From Gemmatimonadaceae bacterium (GTDB lineage: Bacteria; Gemmatimonadota; Gemmatimonadetes; Gemmatimonadales; Gemmatimonadaceae), in assembly GCA_014377535.1 (NCBI GenBank), contig JACMPK010000205.1, positions 1-54,845 of the forward strand: 54,845 bases of DNA. Direction: 5' to 3'. How positions within the stretch are numbered: the first letter of the stretch is position 1; every line of letters starts with the position of its first letter. The position numbers were made by a program, and so were the translations under genes. Below, piece after piece: positions 26,466 through 35,346 of the stretch. The notes under the pieces were generated by a model. That model worked only from the letters and a program-made list of their open reading frames with translations. It was not told the DNA's origin and searched no databases.

Positions 26466-28595
26466 ATGCCGCCCAATCGCCGCCCCGTACGCACCATCGC
26501 TCAGCTTGCCGCTCTCGCGCTCGTCATGGGCGGATGTGCCAGGTCTGATATCCAGGAAGCGGCCGCTGCGCCGCCGTCGTCACCCGCGGCCTCCGCGGCC
26601 GACTGGTCCGTGTACGGCGGCAACACCGACCACACGCATTTCACGACCTTGGGCCAGATCACGCCGGCGAACGTGAAGAACCTGAAGGTCGCGTGGACGT
26701 TCGACACGCAGGCCGCGTTCAAGGGGTCGGAGATGCAGGCGAATCCCGTCGTGATCGACGGGATCATGTATGCCACCACGCCGACGCTGCATGTCTTCGC
26801 ACTGGATGCCGCGACGGGCAAACAGCTCTGGATATTCGATCCGAACAACGGTCAGCCGCCGAGCTCGCGCTTCCGCCATCGCGGCGTGGTCGTCACGGGC
26901 GATCGCGTGATCTTCAATTATCGCTACAAGCTGTTTGCACTGAATCGGAAGACGGGCACGCCGATTCCCGGCTTCGGAGGCGACAGCGGCTGGGTGGATC
27001 TGCGTGAGGGGCTGGGTCGGCCGGCGAAGGACATCTCCGTCAGCGCGAGCACGCCCGGTGTGGTGTTCGAGGACCTGCTGATCATCGGCAGCACGGTGCC
27101 CGAGCAGCTCCCCAGTGCGCCGGGCGACATCCGGGCGTACGAACTTGCGACGGGCAAGCTGCGGTGGAGCTTCCATACGATTCCGCATCCCGGTGAACCG
27201 GGCTACGAGACCTGGCCGCCGGATGCGTGGAAAATTGCCGGTGGTGCGAACGCCTGGGCTGGCGTCACTGTCGATCCGAAGCGCGCAATGCTGTTCGCGG
27301 CGACGGGGTCGGCGTCATACGACTTCTACGGTGCAAATCGGACGGGCGACAACCTGTACGCCAACAGCGTGATCGCACTTGACGCGCGCACTGGCAAGCA
27401 TGTCTGGCACTATCAGGTGCTGCGTCACGACCTCTGGGATCGCGACCTGCCCGCAGCGCCCATGCTCGTGACGGTGACGCGCGACGGCAAGCCGGTGGAC
27501 GCAGTCGCGCAGATCACCAAGACGGGCCATGTCTGGCTGTTCGAGCGCGAGAAGGGCGCGCCGATGTTTCCGGTCGAGGAACGGCGGATGCCGACCGTGG
27601 CACTCGACGGCGAGCAGCCGGCATCGTCGCAGCGCTTTCCAACGCTGCCGCTGCCCTTCGCGCGCCAGCAGCTCACGCGCGATGAGCTCACGCAGCGCAC
27701 CCCGGAAGCACATGCCGCCGCGCTGAAGACGTTCGAGGAATACAACCCGACGCATCCCTACGAGGCACCCAACGTCAGCAAGGGCACGATCATCTTCCCT
27801 GGTGTGGATGGCGGTGGCGAATGGGGCGGACCGGCATTCGATCCGGGCACCGGCCTGCTGTACGTGAACTCGAACGAGATGGCGTGGCTGCTGAAGCTCG
27901 TGCCGCGGAACGACAAGTCGCTGTACGCCGCGACTTGCGCGGGCTGCCATGGTGATAACCGGCAGGGCGGCGCGGGTGGCCCGTCACTGGTGGACATCGG
28001 GCAGCGTCGCACGGCCGATCAGGTCATGACCATGATCAGGGAAGGCAACGGACGCATGCCGGCGTTCGGCGCCGCGATGGATGCAAGCGCCATGAAGGAG
28101 ATCACCGAGTACCTGATGACGGGCAAGGTGATGACCAGCGCGGCGGTGCTGAAGAGTCCCTACTTCCTCAAGTACCGCACGGCCTTCTTCGACATCTTCC
28201 TGGATCACGAAGGCTACCCGGGCATCAAGCCGCCGTGGGGCACGCTGAACGCGATCGACCTGAACACCGGGAAGACCGCATGGTCCATTCCGTTCGGCGA
28301 GTACCCGAAGCTCGCGGCACAGGGCATCACGAACACCGGCACCGACAGCTACGGCGGTGCGATCGTGACGCAGAACGGGCTGCTGCTCATTGCGGCCACG
28401 ACATACGACAACAAGTTCCGCGCGTTCGACAAGGCGACCGGAAAGCTGCTCTGGGAGACGGTGCTGCCGGCCGCTGGCAATGCGACGCCATCGACGTACA
28501 TGGTGAACGGCAAGCAGTACATCGTGATCGCCTGCGGTGGCGGCAAGAACGGCGCGCCCAGCGGTGGCACCTACGTGGCCTTCGCATTGCCGTAG
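26466..28595 (+). CDS. PQQ-dependent dehydrogenase lipoprotein with inserted cytochrome c domain
   Basis: The product is 709 residues. ATG 26466 was chosen because the lipobox follows (VMGGC, Cys24); GTG 26433 is also in frame. It is an exported quinoprotein of the beta-propeller type, with ADWSVYGGNTDHTHFTTLGQ at the front and repeated 'A.DA.TGK..W' blades (for example FALDAATGKQLW, IALDARTGKHVW). A c-type cytochrome is inserted late in the propeller: CAGCH with Cys491, Cys494 and His495, and probable distal Met531 in GRMPAFG. Such enzymes oxidise an alcohol or sugar in the periplasm and pass electrons through their own haem. The substrate is not readable. No PQQ-synthesis genes are in the window. 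Confidence 0.93.
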   Translation: MPPNRRPVRTIAQLAALALVMGGCARSDIQEAAAAPPSSPAASAADWSVYGGNTDHTHFTTLGQITPANVKNLKVAWTFDTQAAFKGSEMQANPVVIDGIMYATTPTLHVFALDAATGKQLWIFDPNNGQPPSSRFRHRGVVVTGDRVIFNYRYKLFALNRKTGTPIPGFGGDSGWVDLREGLGRPAKDISVSASTPGVVFEDLLIIGSTVPEQLPSAPGDIRAYELATGKLRWSFHTIPHPGEPGYETWPPDAWKIAGGANAWAGVTVDPKRAMLFAATGSASYDFYGANRTGDNLYANSVIALDARTGKHVWHYQVLRHDLWDRDLPAAPMLVTVTRDGKPVDAVAQITKTGHVWLFEREKGAPMFPVEERRMPTVALDGEQPASSQRFPTLPLPFARQQLTRDELTQRTPEAHAAALKTFEEYNPTHPYEAPNVSKGTIIFPGVDGGGEWGGPAFDPGTGLLYVNSNEMAWLLKLVPRNDKSLYAATCAGCHGDNRQGGAGGPSLVDIGQRRTADQVMTMIREGNGRMPAFGAAMDASAMKEITEYLMTGKVMTSAAVLKSPYFLKYRTAFFDIFLDHEGYPGIKPPWGTLNAIDLNTGKTAWSIPFGEYPKLAAQGITNTGTDSYGGAIVTQNGLLLIAATTYDNKFRAFDKATGKLLWETVLPAAGNATPSTYMVNGKQYIVIACGGGKNGAPSGGTYVAFALP

Positions 28596-28610
28596 TCCCT
28601 GTGCTCGCGC

Positions 28611-28638
28611 GCTGATCGGCGTCCGGACGCCGATCAGC
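28611..28638. terminator. Perfect 28-bp palindrome after the PQQ dehydrogenase gene
   Basis: GCTGATCGGCGTCC (28611-28624) is followed directly by its exact complement to 28638. In RNA this forms a strong hairpin with a tiny loop. It lies 15 bases after the stop codon. No T-run follows, so it may be a transcript-end stabiliser, a factor-dependent terminator or a protein-binding palindrome. Confidence 0.55.
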
Positions 28639-28747
28639 ACCCGAGCCGCCATCACATCAGGAATCGCGCGTCGTATCAATGCAGGTGCCTTGATTGCTGC
28701 GCTTGCGCCATGAAACCGCAGCACCACCCGTCGACAGGTCGATCATC

Positions 28748-29572
28748 ATGTTCCAGTCCATTGCCCGACTTTTCGGTCGCCCCAAGAAGGTCTTCACGGA
28801 GTATGCGTTCAAGCAGGTCGACTTCGCGCTGCGTGACGACGGAGTCGTGCAGTACGCACAGTGGCTGCATCCCGGCGAGTTCGGCAACGAAGTGCGACAG
28901 GAACACGTCGATTTCTTCCGTCGGTACGTCAAGCGCGGCGATTTCGCCATCGACATCGGCGCCAATGAGGGCGATACCACCGTGCCGATGGCGCTCGCTG
29001 CCGGCAGGGAAGGATTGACGTTGGCACTCGAGCCGAATCCGCACGTCTTCCGGGTGCTGGAAGCGAATGCCGCCCTTAATACCGACAAAACACGTATCGT
29101 CCCACTCAATTTCGCCGCCACGGCGGACGACGGTGAGTTCACGTTCGGGTCCGGCGACCCGTCCTACGGCAACGGCGGCATCGTCGGCTTCACGCACAAC
29201 AAGCCCAGAAACACCCGCTACACGTTCCGCGTGACCGGCAGGCACTTGCCGCGGTACCTGGCCGCGCACCATGCCGACGCGCTGTCGAAACTGACCTTCA
29301 TCAAGATCGATACGGAAGGTTATGACAAGGAGATCGTGAAATCGATGTCCGATCTCATTGCGACCTATCGCCCGACGCTCGTCGTCGAATGCTTCGGGTC
29401 GTCCCTCCCCGCGGAAAAGCTCGAGTTGTACGATGTGATTGCGCGGCACGGCTACACGCTCGCCTGGTTGGACGACTTCGTGCTGTCCAAGCATGTGCCG
29501 ATGGAGCGTCACGCCGTGGTCGTGAAGCAGACGAGAAACATTCTGGCGCTTCCATCCGAGACAGTGCGGTGA
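28748..29572 (+). CDS. FkbM-family methyltransferase
   Basis: The product is 274 residues from ATG 28748; longer in-frame starts lack a better ribosome site. The S-adenosylmethionine-binding motif is IDIGANEGDT (DIGAN at 69-73), followed by LALEPNPHVFRVLEANAALN. The FkbM-specific KIDTEGYDKEIV appears later. FkbM enzymes O-methylate sugars, polyketides or lipids. There is no signal peptide, so it is cytoplasmic. No glycan or secondary-metabolite genes are adjacent, and its substrate cannot be inferred. It is monocistronic and convergent with the S9 peptidase gene. Confidence 0.9.
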   Translation: MFQSIARLFGRPKKVFTEYAFKQVDFALRDDGVVQYAQWLHPGEFGNEVRQEHVDFFRRYVKRGDFAIDIGANEGDTTVPMALAAGREGLTLALEPNPHVFRVLEANAALNTDKTRIVPLNFAATADDGEFTFGSGDPSYGNGGIVGFTHNKPRNTRYTFRVTGRHLPRYLAAHHADALSKLTFIKIDTEGYDKEIVKSMSDLIATYRPTLVVECFGSSLPAEKLELYDVIARHGYTLAWLDDFVLSKHVPMERHAVVVKQTRNILALPSETVR

Positions 29573-29746
29573 GTTCGCCCACGCGTGTTGCACGAAGGCC
29601 CGGCGTGGTCGTTCGCTGACACGCCGGAACGCGAGGCTCCGCCCGCGTATCAAGCATCTCTGCTTCCCGCAGCCCCTCGTGCGACGGGCTCGCCACGCCG
29701 CAGCATTGACCGGCGATGTCGTGTGCTGACACATTGTTGTAAAGCA

Positions 29747-29786
29747 CGAAGGGCTGCCGCGCAGATGTTTGCGCAGCAGCCCTTCG
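29747..29786. terminator. Hairpin between two convergent genes
   Basis: CGAAGGGCTGC (29747-29757) pairs perfectly with GCAGCCCTTCG (29776-29786), and the 18-base interior can pair further (GCGC with GCGC). It lies between the stop codons of the FkbM gene (plus) and the S9 peptidase gene (minus), where a bidirectional terminator is expected. The flanks have only weak T-tracts. Confidence 0.65.
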
Positions 29787-29808
29787 TCATCTGTATCCAT
29801 CCGTGCGT

Positions 29809-31983
29809 CTACCGCGCGCTCCCGACGCGCGCCGGCTGGCCCCGCAGCACGCGGTCGAAATACTCCGCCGTCGCCTCGTACACACGCAGCGAGTTCGCGA
29901 AGCGCATCCAGTGGTGCGTGTCGTCCACGATCACGATCTCCTCGTAGCGCACACCCTGCTTCGCGAGTCGCTGCACGAGATCAGTCGTCTCGGTGAATTG
30001 CACGTTGCGATCGTCATCGCCGTGGATCAGCAGCACCGGCGAGGTCCACGTGCTCACGCTGGCCACCGGCGACGACGTCCACGCCACCTTCGCCGCCTCG
30101 GCGCGATCAGTCGGTTCGAACTGTCCGCTGGCCATCGCCGCGGCGAGCGCCCTGCCCGCGCCGGAACCGGGTGCCGTCATGTCATGCACACCGTGAATGT
30201 CCACGCCGGCGGCAAAGAGGTTGCTGTTCCGGCCCAACGCCAACGCCACGAGGTATCCGCCATACGAGCCGCCATAGATGCCGATGCGCGCGCCATCGAC
30301 ATCAGGGCGCGCCTTCAGCCACTCGCCGGCAGCCTTCACGTCCAGGTACTCGCTCGCACCCGCGGCACCGGCGTTCGGTGGCCGATGGAACTCGTAGCCG
30401 TACCCAATGCCCAGTCGGTAGTTCAGCGCCAGCACGATGTAGCCCTTGCTGGCGAGATACTGGTTGCTCGCGTAGCCCGCGGCGTAGTAGTCGCTGTAGT
30501 GCCATCCCGCGAGCATCTGCCGCGGCGGACCGCCGTGCACGTACACGATCGCCGCCTTCTTCGCCGTGCCGGTCGGCGGCAGGAACAGCTGACCATACAC
30601 GGTGAGTCCGTCGCCCGACGTGAAGCTGACCGATGTCGGTGTTACCAGCGCACGCGTGGGATACGATGCGATCTGCTCCTCGCCAAGCAGTCGTGCCGTG
30701 GCCGCTGTGCCCGTGCGCACGGCAACGAGCGGCGGACGCTGTGCCGTGGCCGACAGCCATGCGATGGTGCCGCGTCCCGTCATCACCGGTGTCCATTCCA
30801 GACCCGTGCCGGGCGTCAGCACTTCCGGTGTCGCTGCGTCCACGGGAACGCGCATCACATGTCGCCGGTCGATGTCACCCGGCGTGCGCCCCATGTTGGC
30901 GCAGAACAGCAGCGCCGTGCCGTCGGGGGTCAGCGTGATGTACTCCGCCATGCCGTCGCCCGGCGTCAGCAGCAGCGCCTCGCCGCCAGTCGCGCTGATG
31001 GAGTACAGATGCGGCCAGCCGTCGGCGTAGCTCAGGAACACGATGCGGTTGCGCGCCGCCCAGTGCAGGTTCACGCCACCCTCGGTGGACGGCGGCGAGC
31101 CTCGCAGCGTCTTCGGTGCGCTCCAGAGCTGTGTTGCGACGCCCGTCGCCACATCGGCGGTGAACAGGGCCCACGGCTGCGGCTGTGCGACTAGCATGGG
31201 CGCGGGTGCACCGCCGGCACCGGGGCGCCGCATGAAGACCAGGCGCGTGCCATCGGGACTCCAGCGCGGCATTGCATCACGGCTCGTGCTCGGCGCCATC
31301 CACTGAATCGGTGTCGTCGCATTCGTATACACGCCGATGAAGGCGTGATCGCCGCGATTCGAGACGAATGCGATGCGTGAACCGTCAGGGCTCCAGACCG
31401 CTGCACCATTGTTGCCACGCATCGTGAAAAGCCGCTGCGCCGGTGCCGAACCGTCGACCGGCACGCTCCACAACTGGCGCTCACGCTCGAACACGACCAC
31501 ATCACCCTTCGGCGAGAGCACCGGTGCCTCGCCGTCGCTCAGCAGCACGGGGTCTCCGCCAGTCGTCGCAATGCTCCAGATCTGCACCTTCGGCGGCATG
31601 GGCATGCCGAGCGGGTTCACCGGCTGCGCATCGTCCCAGTTGGAGCCATGATCGCCGCCCCGCACATACACCGCATGCGCGCCGCTTGACGACAGCTGCA
31701 CGCTGGTGAGTTCCTGCCCATCGTCGGTGGCGTACCGCGTCAGCGCACGAGGCACGAATGTCGGCGCTTCTGCCGTCCAGATGTTGCGCCGGCCGTTGTC
31801 GTTCAGCGCCCATGCGATGCGGTCCGCGCCCGCTGACGCGACGAGTTCGTTGGGAAATGGTGCACTGCGCAACTGCGCGTATGTCAGTGGCGGTGCCTGC
31901 CCCTGCGTCAGTGCAGGGCGCCCGGCAGAGGCGACGGTGAGCACGAGCGACAGCGTCGCGGCACGCAACAGGCGAAGTGGCAT
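29809..31983 (-). CDS. Secreted S9-family serine peptidase (prolyl oligopeptidase type)
   Basis: The product is 724 residues. ATG 31983 has AGGG upstream and begins a signal peptide (PLRLLRAATLSLVLTVASAG). Residues about 60-450 form a beta-propeller made of WD40-like blades (VWSPDGSRIAFVSNR, PRWSPDGTRLVFMRR). The alpha/beta-hydrolase domain follows. Its triad is Ser573 in GGSYGGY, Asp658 in HGDDDRN and His690 in DDTHHW, all intact. It should release short peptides from protein fragments in the periplasm or outside the cell. The gene is divergent from the aminotransferase gene, with 112 bases between start codons. Confidence 0.94.
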   Translation of the reverse strand: MPLRLLRAATLSLVLTVASAGRPALTQGQAPPLTYAQLRSAPFPNELVASAGADRIAWALNDNGRRNIWTAEAPTFVPRALTRYATDDGQELTSVQLSSSGAHAVYVRGGDHGSNWDDAQPVNPLGMPMPPKVQIWSIATTGGDPVLLSDGEAPVLSPKGDVVVFERERQLWSVPVDGSAPAQRLFTMRGNNGAAVWSPDGSRIAFVSNRGDHAFIGVYTNATTPIQWMAPSTSRDAMPRWSPDGTRLVFMRRPGAGGAPAPMLVAQPQPWALFTADVATGVATQLWSAPKTLRGSPPSTEGGVNLHWAARNRIVFLSYADGWPHLYSISATGGEALLLTPGDGMAEYITLTPDGTALLFCANMGRTPGDIDRRHVMRVPVDAATPEVLTPGTGLEWTPVMTGRGTIAWLSATAQRPPLVAVRTGTAATARLLGEEQIASYPTRALVTPTSVSFTSGDGLTVYGQLFLPPTGTAKKAAIVYVHGGPPRQMLAGWHYSDYYAAGYASNQYLASKGYIVLALNYRLGIGYGYEFHRPPNAGAAGASEYLDVKAAGEWLKARPDVDGARIGIYGGSYGGYLVALALGRNSNLFAAGVDIHGVHDMTAPGSGAGRALAAAMASGQFEPTDRAEAAKVAWTSSPVASVSTWTSPVLLIHGDDDRNVQFTETTDLVQRLAKQGVRYEEIVIVDDTHHWMRFANSLRVYEATAEYFDRVLRGQPARVGSAR

Positions 31984-32095
31984 TGTCGGCCCTGACGAAA
32001 GAGTGGTGGACGCGATGAAGTACAATCAGGATACTCGGCTGCACCGCCACCCCGACGCCCCTTCCTGCCGCGCCCGCACGACGCCATCGTTGCGC

Positions 32096-33253
32096 ATGCC
32101 GAAAACCGCCGAGCGTTTGCATGTCTTTTCCGAATCCGTGATCCGCGGCACCACGCGCATGTCGGACCAGTATGGCGCAATCAACCTGTCGCAGGGCTTT
32201 CCGGATTTCGATCCGCCGGAGGAGATGCTGGCAGCACTGGAGCGCGCGACGCGTGGCCCGTTCCACCAGTATGCGGTGACCTGGGGCGCGCCGCGCTTCC
32301 GCCGTGCACTCGCCACGAAGATCGCGAAGTTCACCGGCCTCGATGTGGATCCGGAACGGCATCTCGTGGTGACCTGTGGCAGTACCGAGGCCATGGCGGT
32401 CGCCATGATGACGGCGTGCAACCCAGGCGACAAGGTGATCGTGTTCTCGCCCTTCTACGAGAACTACGCCGCCGATGCGATCCTCTCCGGTGCCATTCCC
32501 ATCTACGTCGCGCTGCAACCACCGACCTTCAATTTCGATCCCGACGAGTTGGCGCGCGCCTTTGCGGAGAAGCCGAAGGCGATCGTCCTCTGCAACCCGT
32601 CAAATCCCACCGGCAAGGTGTTCACGCGCGACGAGCTGCTGATCATCCTCCGGCTTGCCGAGGAGCACGATTGCTTCGTGATCACCGACGAGCCATACGA
32701 GCACATCGTGTATGCACCGCACGTACACACGTACTTCGCGTCGCTGCCGGGCGCCTTCGAGCGGACCATCACCTGCAATTCCCTGTCGAAGACGTACTCC
32801 ATCACGGGCTGGCGCATCGGCTACATGCATGCGGCACCGCAGGTGATCGCGCAGGCGCGCAAGGTGCACGACTTCCTCACCATCGGCGCCGCGGCCCCGC
32901 TGCAGGAGGCGGCCGTCGCGGGTCTCGAGCTGCCCGACAGCTACTACGAGGGCATCACCGCATTGTACACGGCGAAGCGCGAGCTCTTCCTCGGCTACCT
33001 CCGTGCGTCCGGCCTGCCGTACAGCGAGCCGCAGGGTGCGTACTACGTGATGGTGGACATCGGCGCGCTGGGTTTCGACACTGACACCGAGGCGTCGGAG
33101 TGGTTCATCCGGCATGTCGGCGTGGCCGGCGTGGCTGGCTCCAGCTTCTTCCGTGAACCCGTGAACAACTTCATGCGCTTTCACTATGCGAAGCGCGATG
33201 CCACGCTGCATGCCGCAGGCGAGCGGCTGGCCGCATTGAAGTCGGGTCGCTAG
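32096..33253 (+). CDS. PLP-dependent class I/II aminotransferase
   Basis: The product is 385 residues from ATG 32096, the usual length; upstream in-frame starts (for example ATG 32015) would add residues without homology. It opens with INLSQGFPDFDPPEEML, binds the cofactor at CGSTEAM, CNPSNPTGKV and DEPYEHIVY, and forms the Schiff base at Lys232 (SLSKTYSITGWRIGY). The pattern resembles kynurenine/glutamine and methionine aminotransferases. It is cytoplasmic. A TACAAT hexamer at 32021-32026 could be a -10 box. Its stop codon shares the bases CTAG with the stop of the converging kinase gene. Confidence 0.92.
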   Translation: MPKTAERLHVFSESVIRGTTRMSDQYGAINLSQGFPDFDPPEEMLAALERATRGPFHQYAVTWGAPRFRRALATKIAKFTGLDVDPERHLVVTCGSTEAMAVAMMTACNPGDKVIVFSPFYENYAADAILSGAIPIYVALQPPTFNFDPDELARAFAEKPKAIVLCNPSNPTGKVFTRDELLIILRLAEEHDCFVITDEPYEHIVYAPHVHTYFASLPGAFERTITCNSLSKTYSITGWRIGYMHAAPQVIAQARKVHDFLTIGAAAPLQEAAVAGLELPDSYYEGITALYTAKRELFLGYLRASGLPYSEPQGAYYVMVDIGALGFDTDTEASEWFIRHVGVAGVAGSSFFREPVNNFMRFHYAKRDATLHAAGERLAALKSGR

Positions 33254-35145
33254 CGCGGGCGTGAGGCAATCGCCGCGCGCAGCATCTGGAGCAGCTTGTC
33301 CAGCGCGAATGGCTTGGCCAGCATCGCGATGTCCTCCAGGCCACGCCGGTCTTTGTGCACCTGTGCATCGAAGCCGGAGATGAACAGGATGGGAAACGCC
33401 GGGTCCAGCGCTCGCACCTCGCGGGCAAGCCGGAATCCATCCATGCCCGGCATGCGGATGTCGCTCAACACCACGGCGATATCGGCACGCCGCGCCCGGA
33501 AGACTTCCAGTGCCCCGATGCCGTTCTCCGCTTCCACCACGGCAAAGTCCAGACGCTCCAGCAGGCGGCGCGTGGTCACGCGCACGGCGGCGTCGTCGTC
33601 CACCAGCAGGATCCGCTCGACGACGGTCTCCGATGGCGCGTCCTCGTGCGGCGGCTCGGTCACGTCGTCCATGCTGCGCGGCAGCACGATGCAGGTGCTC
33701 GTGCCCACGCCTTTCACGCTCTCCGCGCGTACGGTGCCACCCGCCTGCGTCACCACGCCGTAGACGACGGCCAGTCCAAGACCGGTGCCCTCGCCAAGTG
33801 GCCTGGTGGTGAAGAACGGTTCAAAGATGCGCTGCCGGACGGCGTCGTCCATGCCCATGCCGGTGTCGCTGATCGTGAGCGTGGATTGCATCGCGTCGTC
33901 GTCGACACCTACCGACAACGTCAGCGTGCCGCCACTGGGCATGGCGTCACGCGCGTTCTGCGCGATGTTGAGCACCACCTGCTCCAGCTGCCCGCGGTCG
34001 GCCCGCACGCGCGCCCCCGACGCGACCGCCTCGATGCGCACGGTCACCGATGCCGGCAGCGAGGTGCGGAGCAGCGGTTGCATGTCGTGCACGAGCGATG
34101 CGAGGTCCACGCACTCGGCCAGGGGCGCCTGCCTGCGGCTGAATGACAGCAGCTGCCCGGTGAGTCGCGCAGCGCGCTCCGTCGTGGTCAGCGCAAGCGC
34201 GAGATCGTCGCGGAAGGCAAACTCCTCGGGCACTTCGTCCATCACGAGCTGAATGCAATTCCGGATCGCCGCGAGCAGGTTGTTGAAGTCGTGCGCCACG
34301 CCTCCCGCGAGCTGACCCACGGCTTCCAGCTTTCGCGTCACGTTCAACTGCTGCTCCAGTTCCATCCGCTGCCGCTCGATCTCGGCGCGATGCGACTGGT
34401 CGCGCCACGCAATCACCGAGACACGCCTGCCGCGCAGCGCCGCATGACGCACGCTCACTTCCACCGGCACCGGGTGCCCGTCTGCGCGCTGGTGCACCCA
34501 GTCGAACGTCATCACGCCGCGTTCGAGCGTTGCCGCACCGATGCCGCGCGACTTCTCGTCGGAAGGCGTGCCATCCGGTTGCGTGAACGGCGAAATCTCC
34601 GCTGTGCGGCGGCCGATCAGCTCGTGCTTCTCGCGCAGGCCGAGCATGCGAAGCGCCGCGGGATTGCAGTCCACGATACCCGTGTCGTCCGAGAGCAGCA
34701 GCCCATCCGCCGAATGCTCGAAGACGACCCGGAACCGCTCCTCGGCTTCCTTGCGCTCAGTGATGTCCTGGCCCGTCGCCACGACGCCGATGGTGCGCTG
34801 CTCGTCGTCGAGCACTCTCGACACGTTCCAGAGCAGCGTGCGACGCGTGCCGTCGGGGAGCAGGGAATCGTCCTCGAAGTCGTGCGTGACTGCGCCCGTC
34901 AGTACGCGGCGGATATCTGCCGCCACGGCGTCGCGATGCTCCGGCGCGATGAATCGCTGCACGTAGTCGGTCCCCATCGCATCGGCGCGCGCGGTCTGGT
35001 AGAGCGTTACCGCCGCCTTGTTCCACGCGAAGATCGTGTGGTCCGGTCGCAAGCCGAGTATGACGCTGCCGGACGTGTCCACGATGGCGGCGAGCATGGC
35101 GCTGTCCGCGGGGAAGTCCGACAACGTGTCTGATCCGGCTTGCAT
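33250..35145 (-). CDS. Hybrid PAS histidine kinase with C-terminal receiver domain
   Basis: The product is 631 residues. ATG 35145 was chosen because homology starts shortly after it; GTG 35241 is in frame. Two PAS domains (about 15-130 and 135-255) precede the kinase core. Phosphoacceptor His285 lies in GGVAHDFNNLLAAI. The ATPase boxes are complete: NIAQNARDAM, SDTGMGMDD and GTGLGLAVVYG. The receiver domain (about 510-625) has phosphoacceptor Asp562 in LSDIRMPGMDG. No membrane segment is present, so it senses a cytoplasmic signal. The kinase type (HisKA, NtrB-like 'HDFNN') is common in orphan hybrid kinases. No response regulator with an output domain is adjacent. Confidence 0.94.
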   Translation of the reverse strand: MQAGSDTLSDFPADSAMLAAIVDTSGSVILGLRPDHTIFAWNKAAVTLYQTARADAMGTDYVQRFIAPEHRDAVAADIRRVLTGAVTHDFEDDSLLPDGTRRTLLWNVSRVLDDEQRTIGVVATGQDITERKEAEERFRVVFEHSADGLLLSDDTGIVDCNPAALRMLGLREKHELIGRRTAEISPFTQPDGTPSDEKSRGIGAATLERGVMTFDWVHQRADGHPVPVEVSVRHAALRGRRVSVIAWRDQSHRAEIERQRMELEQQLNVTRKLEAVGQLAGGVAHDFNNLLAAIRNCIQLVMDEVPEEFAFRDDLALALTTTERAARLTGQLLSFSRRQAPLAECVDLASLVHDMQPLLRTSLPASVTVRIEAVASGARVRADRGQLEQVVLNIAQNARDAMPSGGTLTLSVGVDDDAMQSTLTISDTGMGMDDAVRQRIFEPFFTTRPLGEGTGLGLAVVYGVVTQAGGTVRAESVKGVGTSTCIVLPRSMDDVTEPPHEDAPSETVVERILLVDDDAAVRVTTRRLLERLDFAVVEAENGIGALEVFRARRADIAVVLSDIRMPGMDGFRLAREVRALDPAFPILFISGFDAQVHKDRRGLEDIAMLAKPFALDKLLQMLRAAIASRPR

Positions 35146-35346
35146 GCTGCTCGCTGCTCCACCACGCGTGACGCGTGCGGGTCTGGGATGTGTCTGCGAC
35201 TGCGGGAAACATACAAGCACGGACGGTGCGACAGCAGCCACCCATTCCGTGCTCGTCGTGCCTGCGCGCTGCGCCTCTGGACGACGACAGGCGTTTACTG
35301 ACGCAGCGCTGTCATTCCATGCCGCGCACCGCTGCGCACGGGTCGC

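Noticed and set aside
29803..31194. A 463-codon open frame antisense to the S9 peptidase gene
   Set aside because: Its composition (Arg/His-rich) is typical of a GC-rich shadow frame. The minus strand has an intact catalytic triad and signal peptide.
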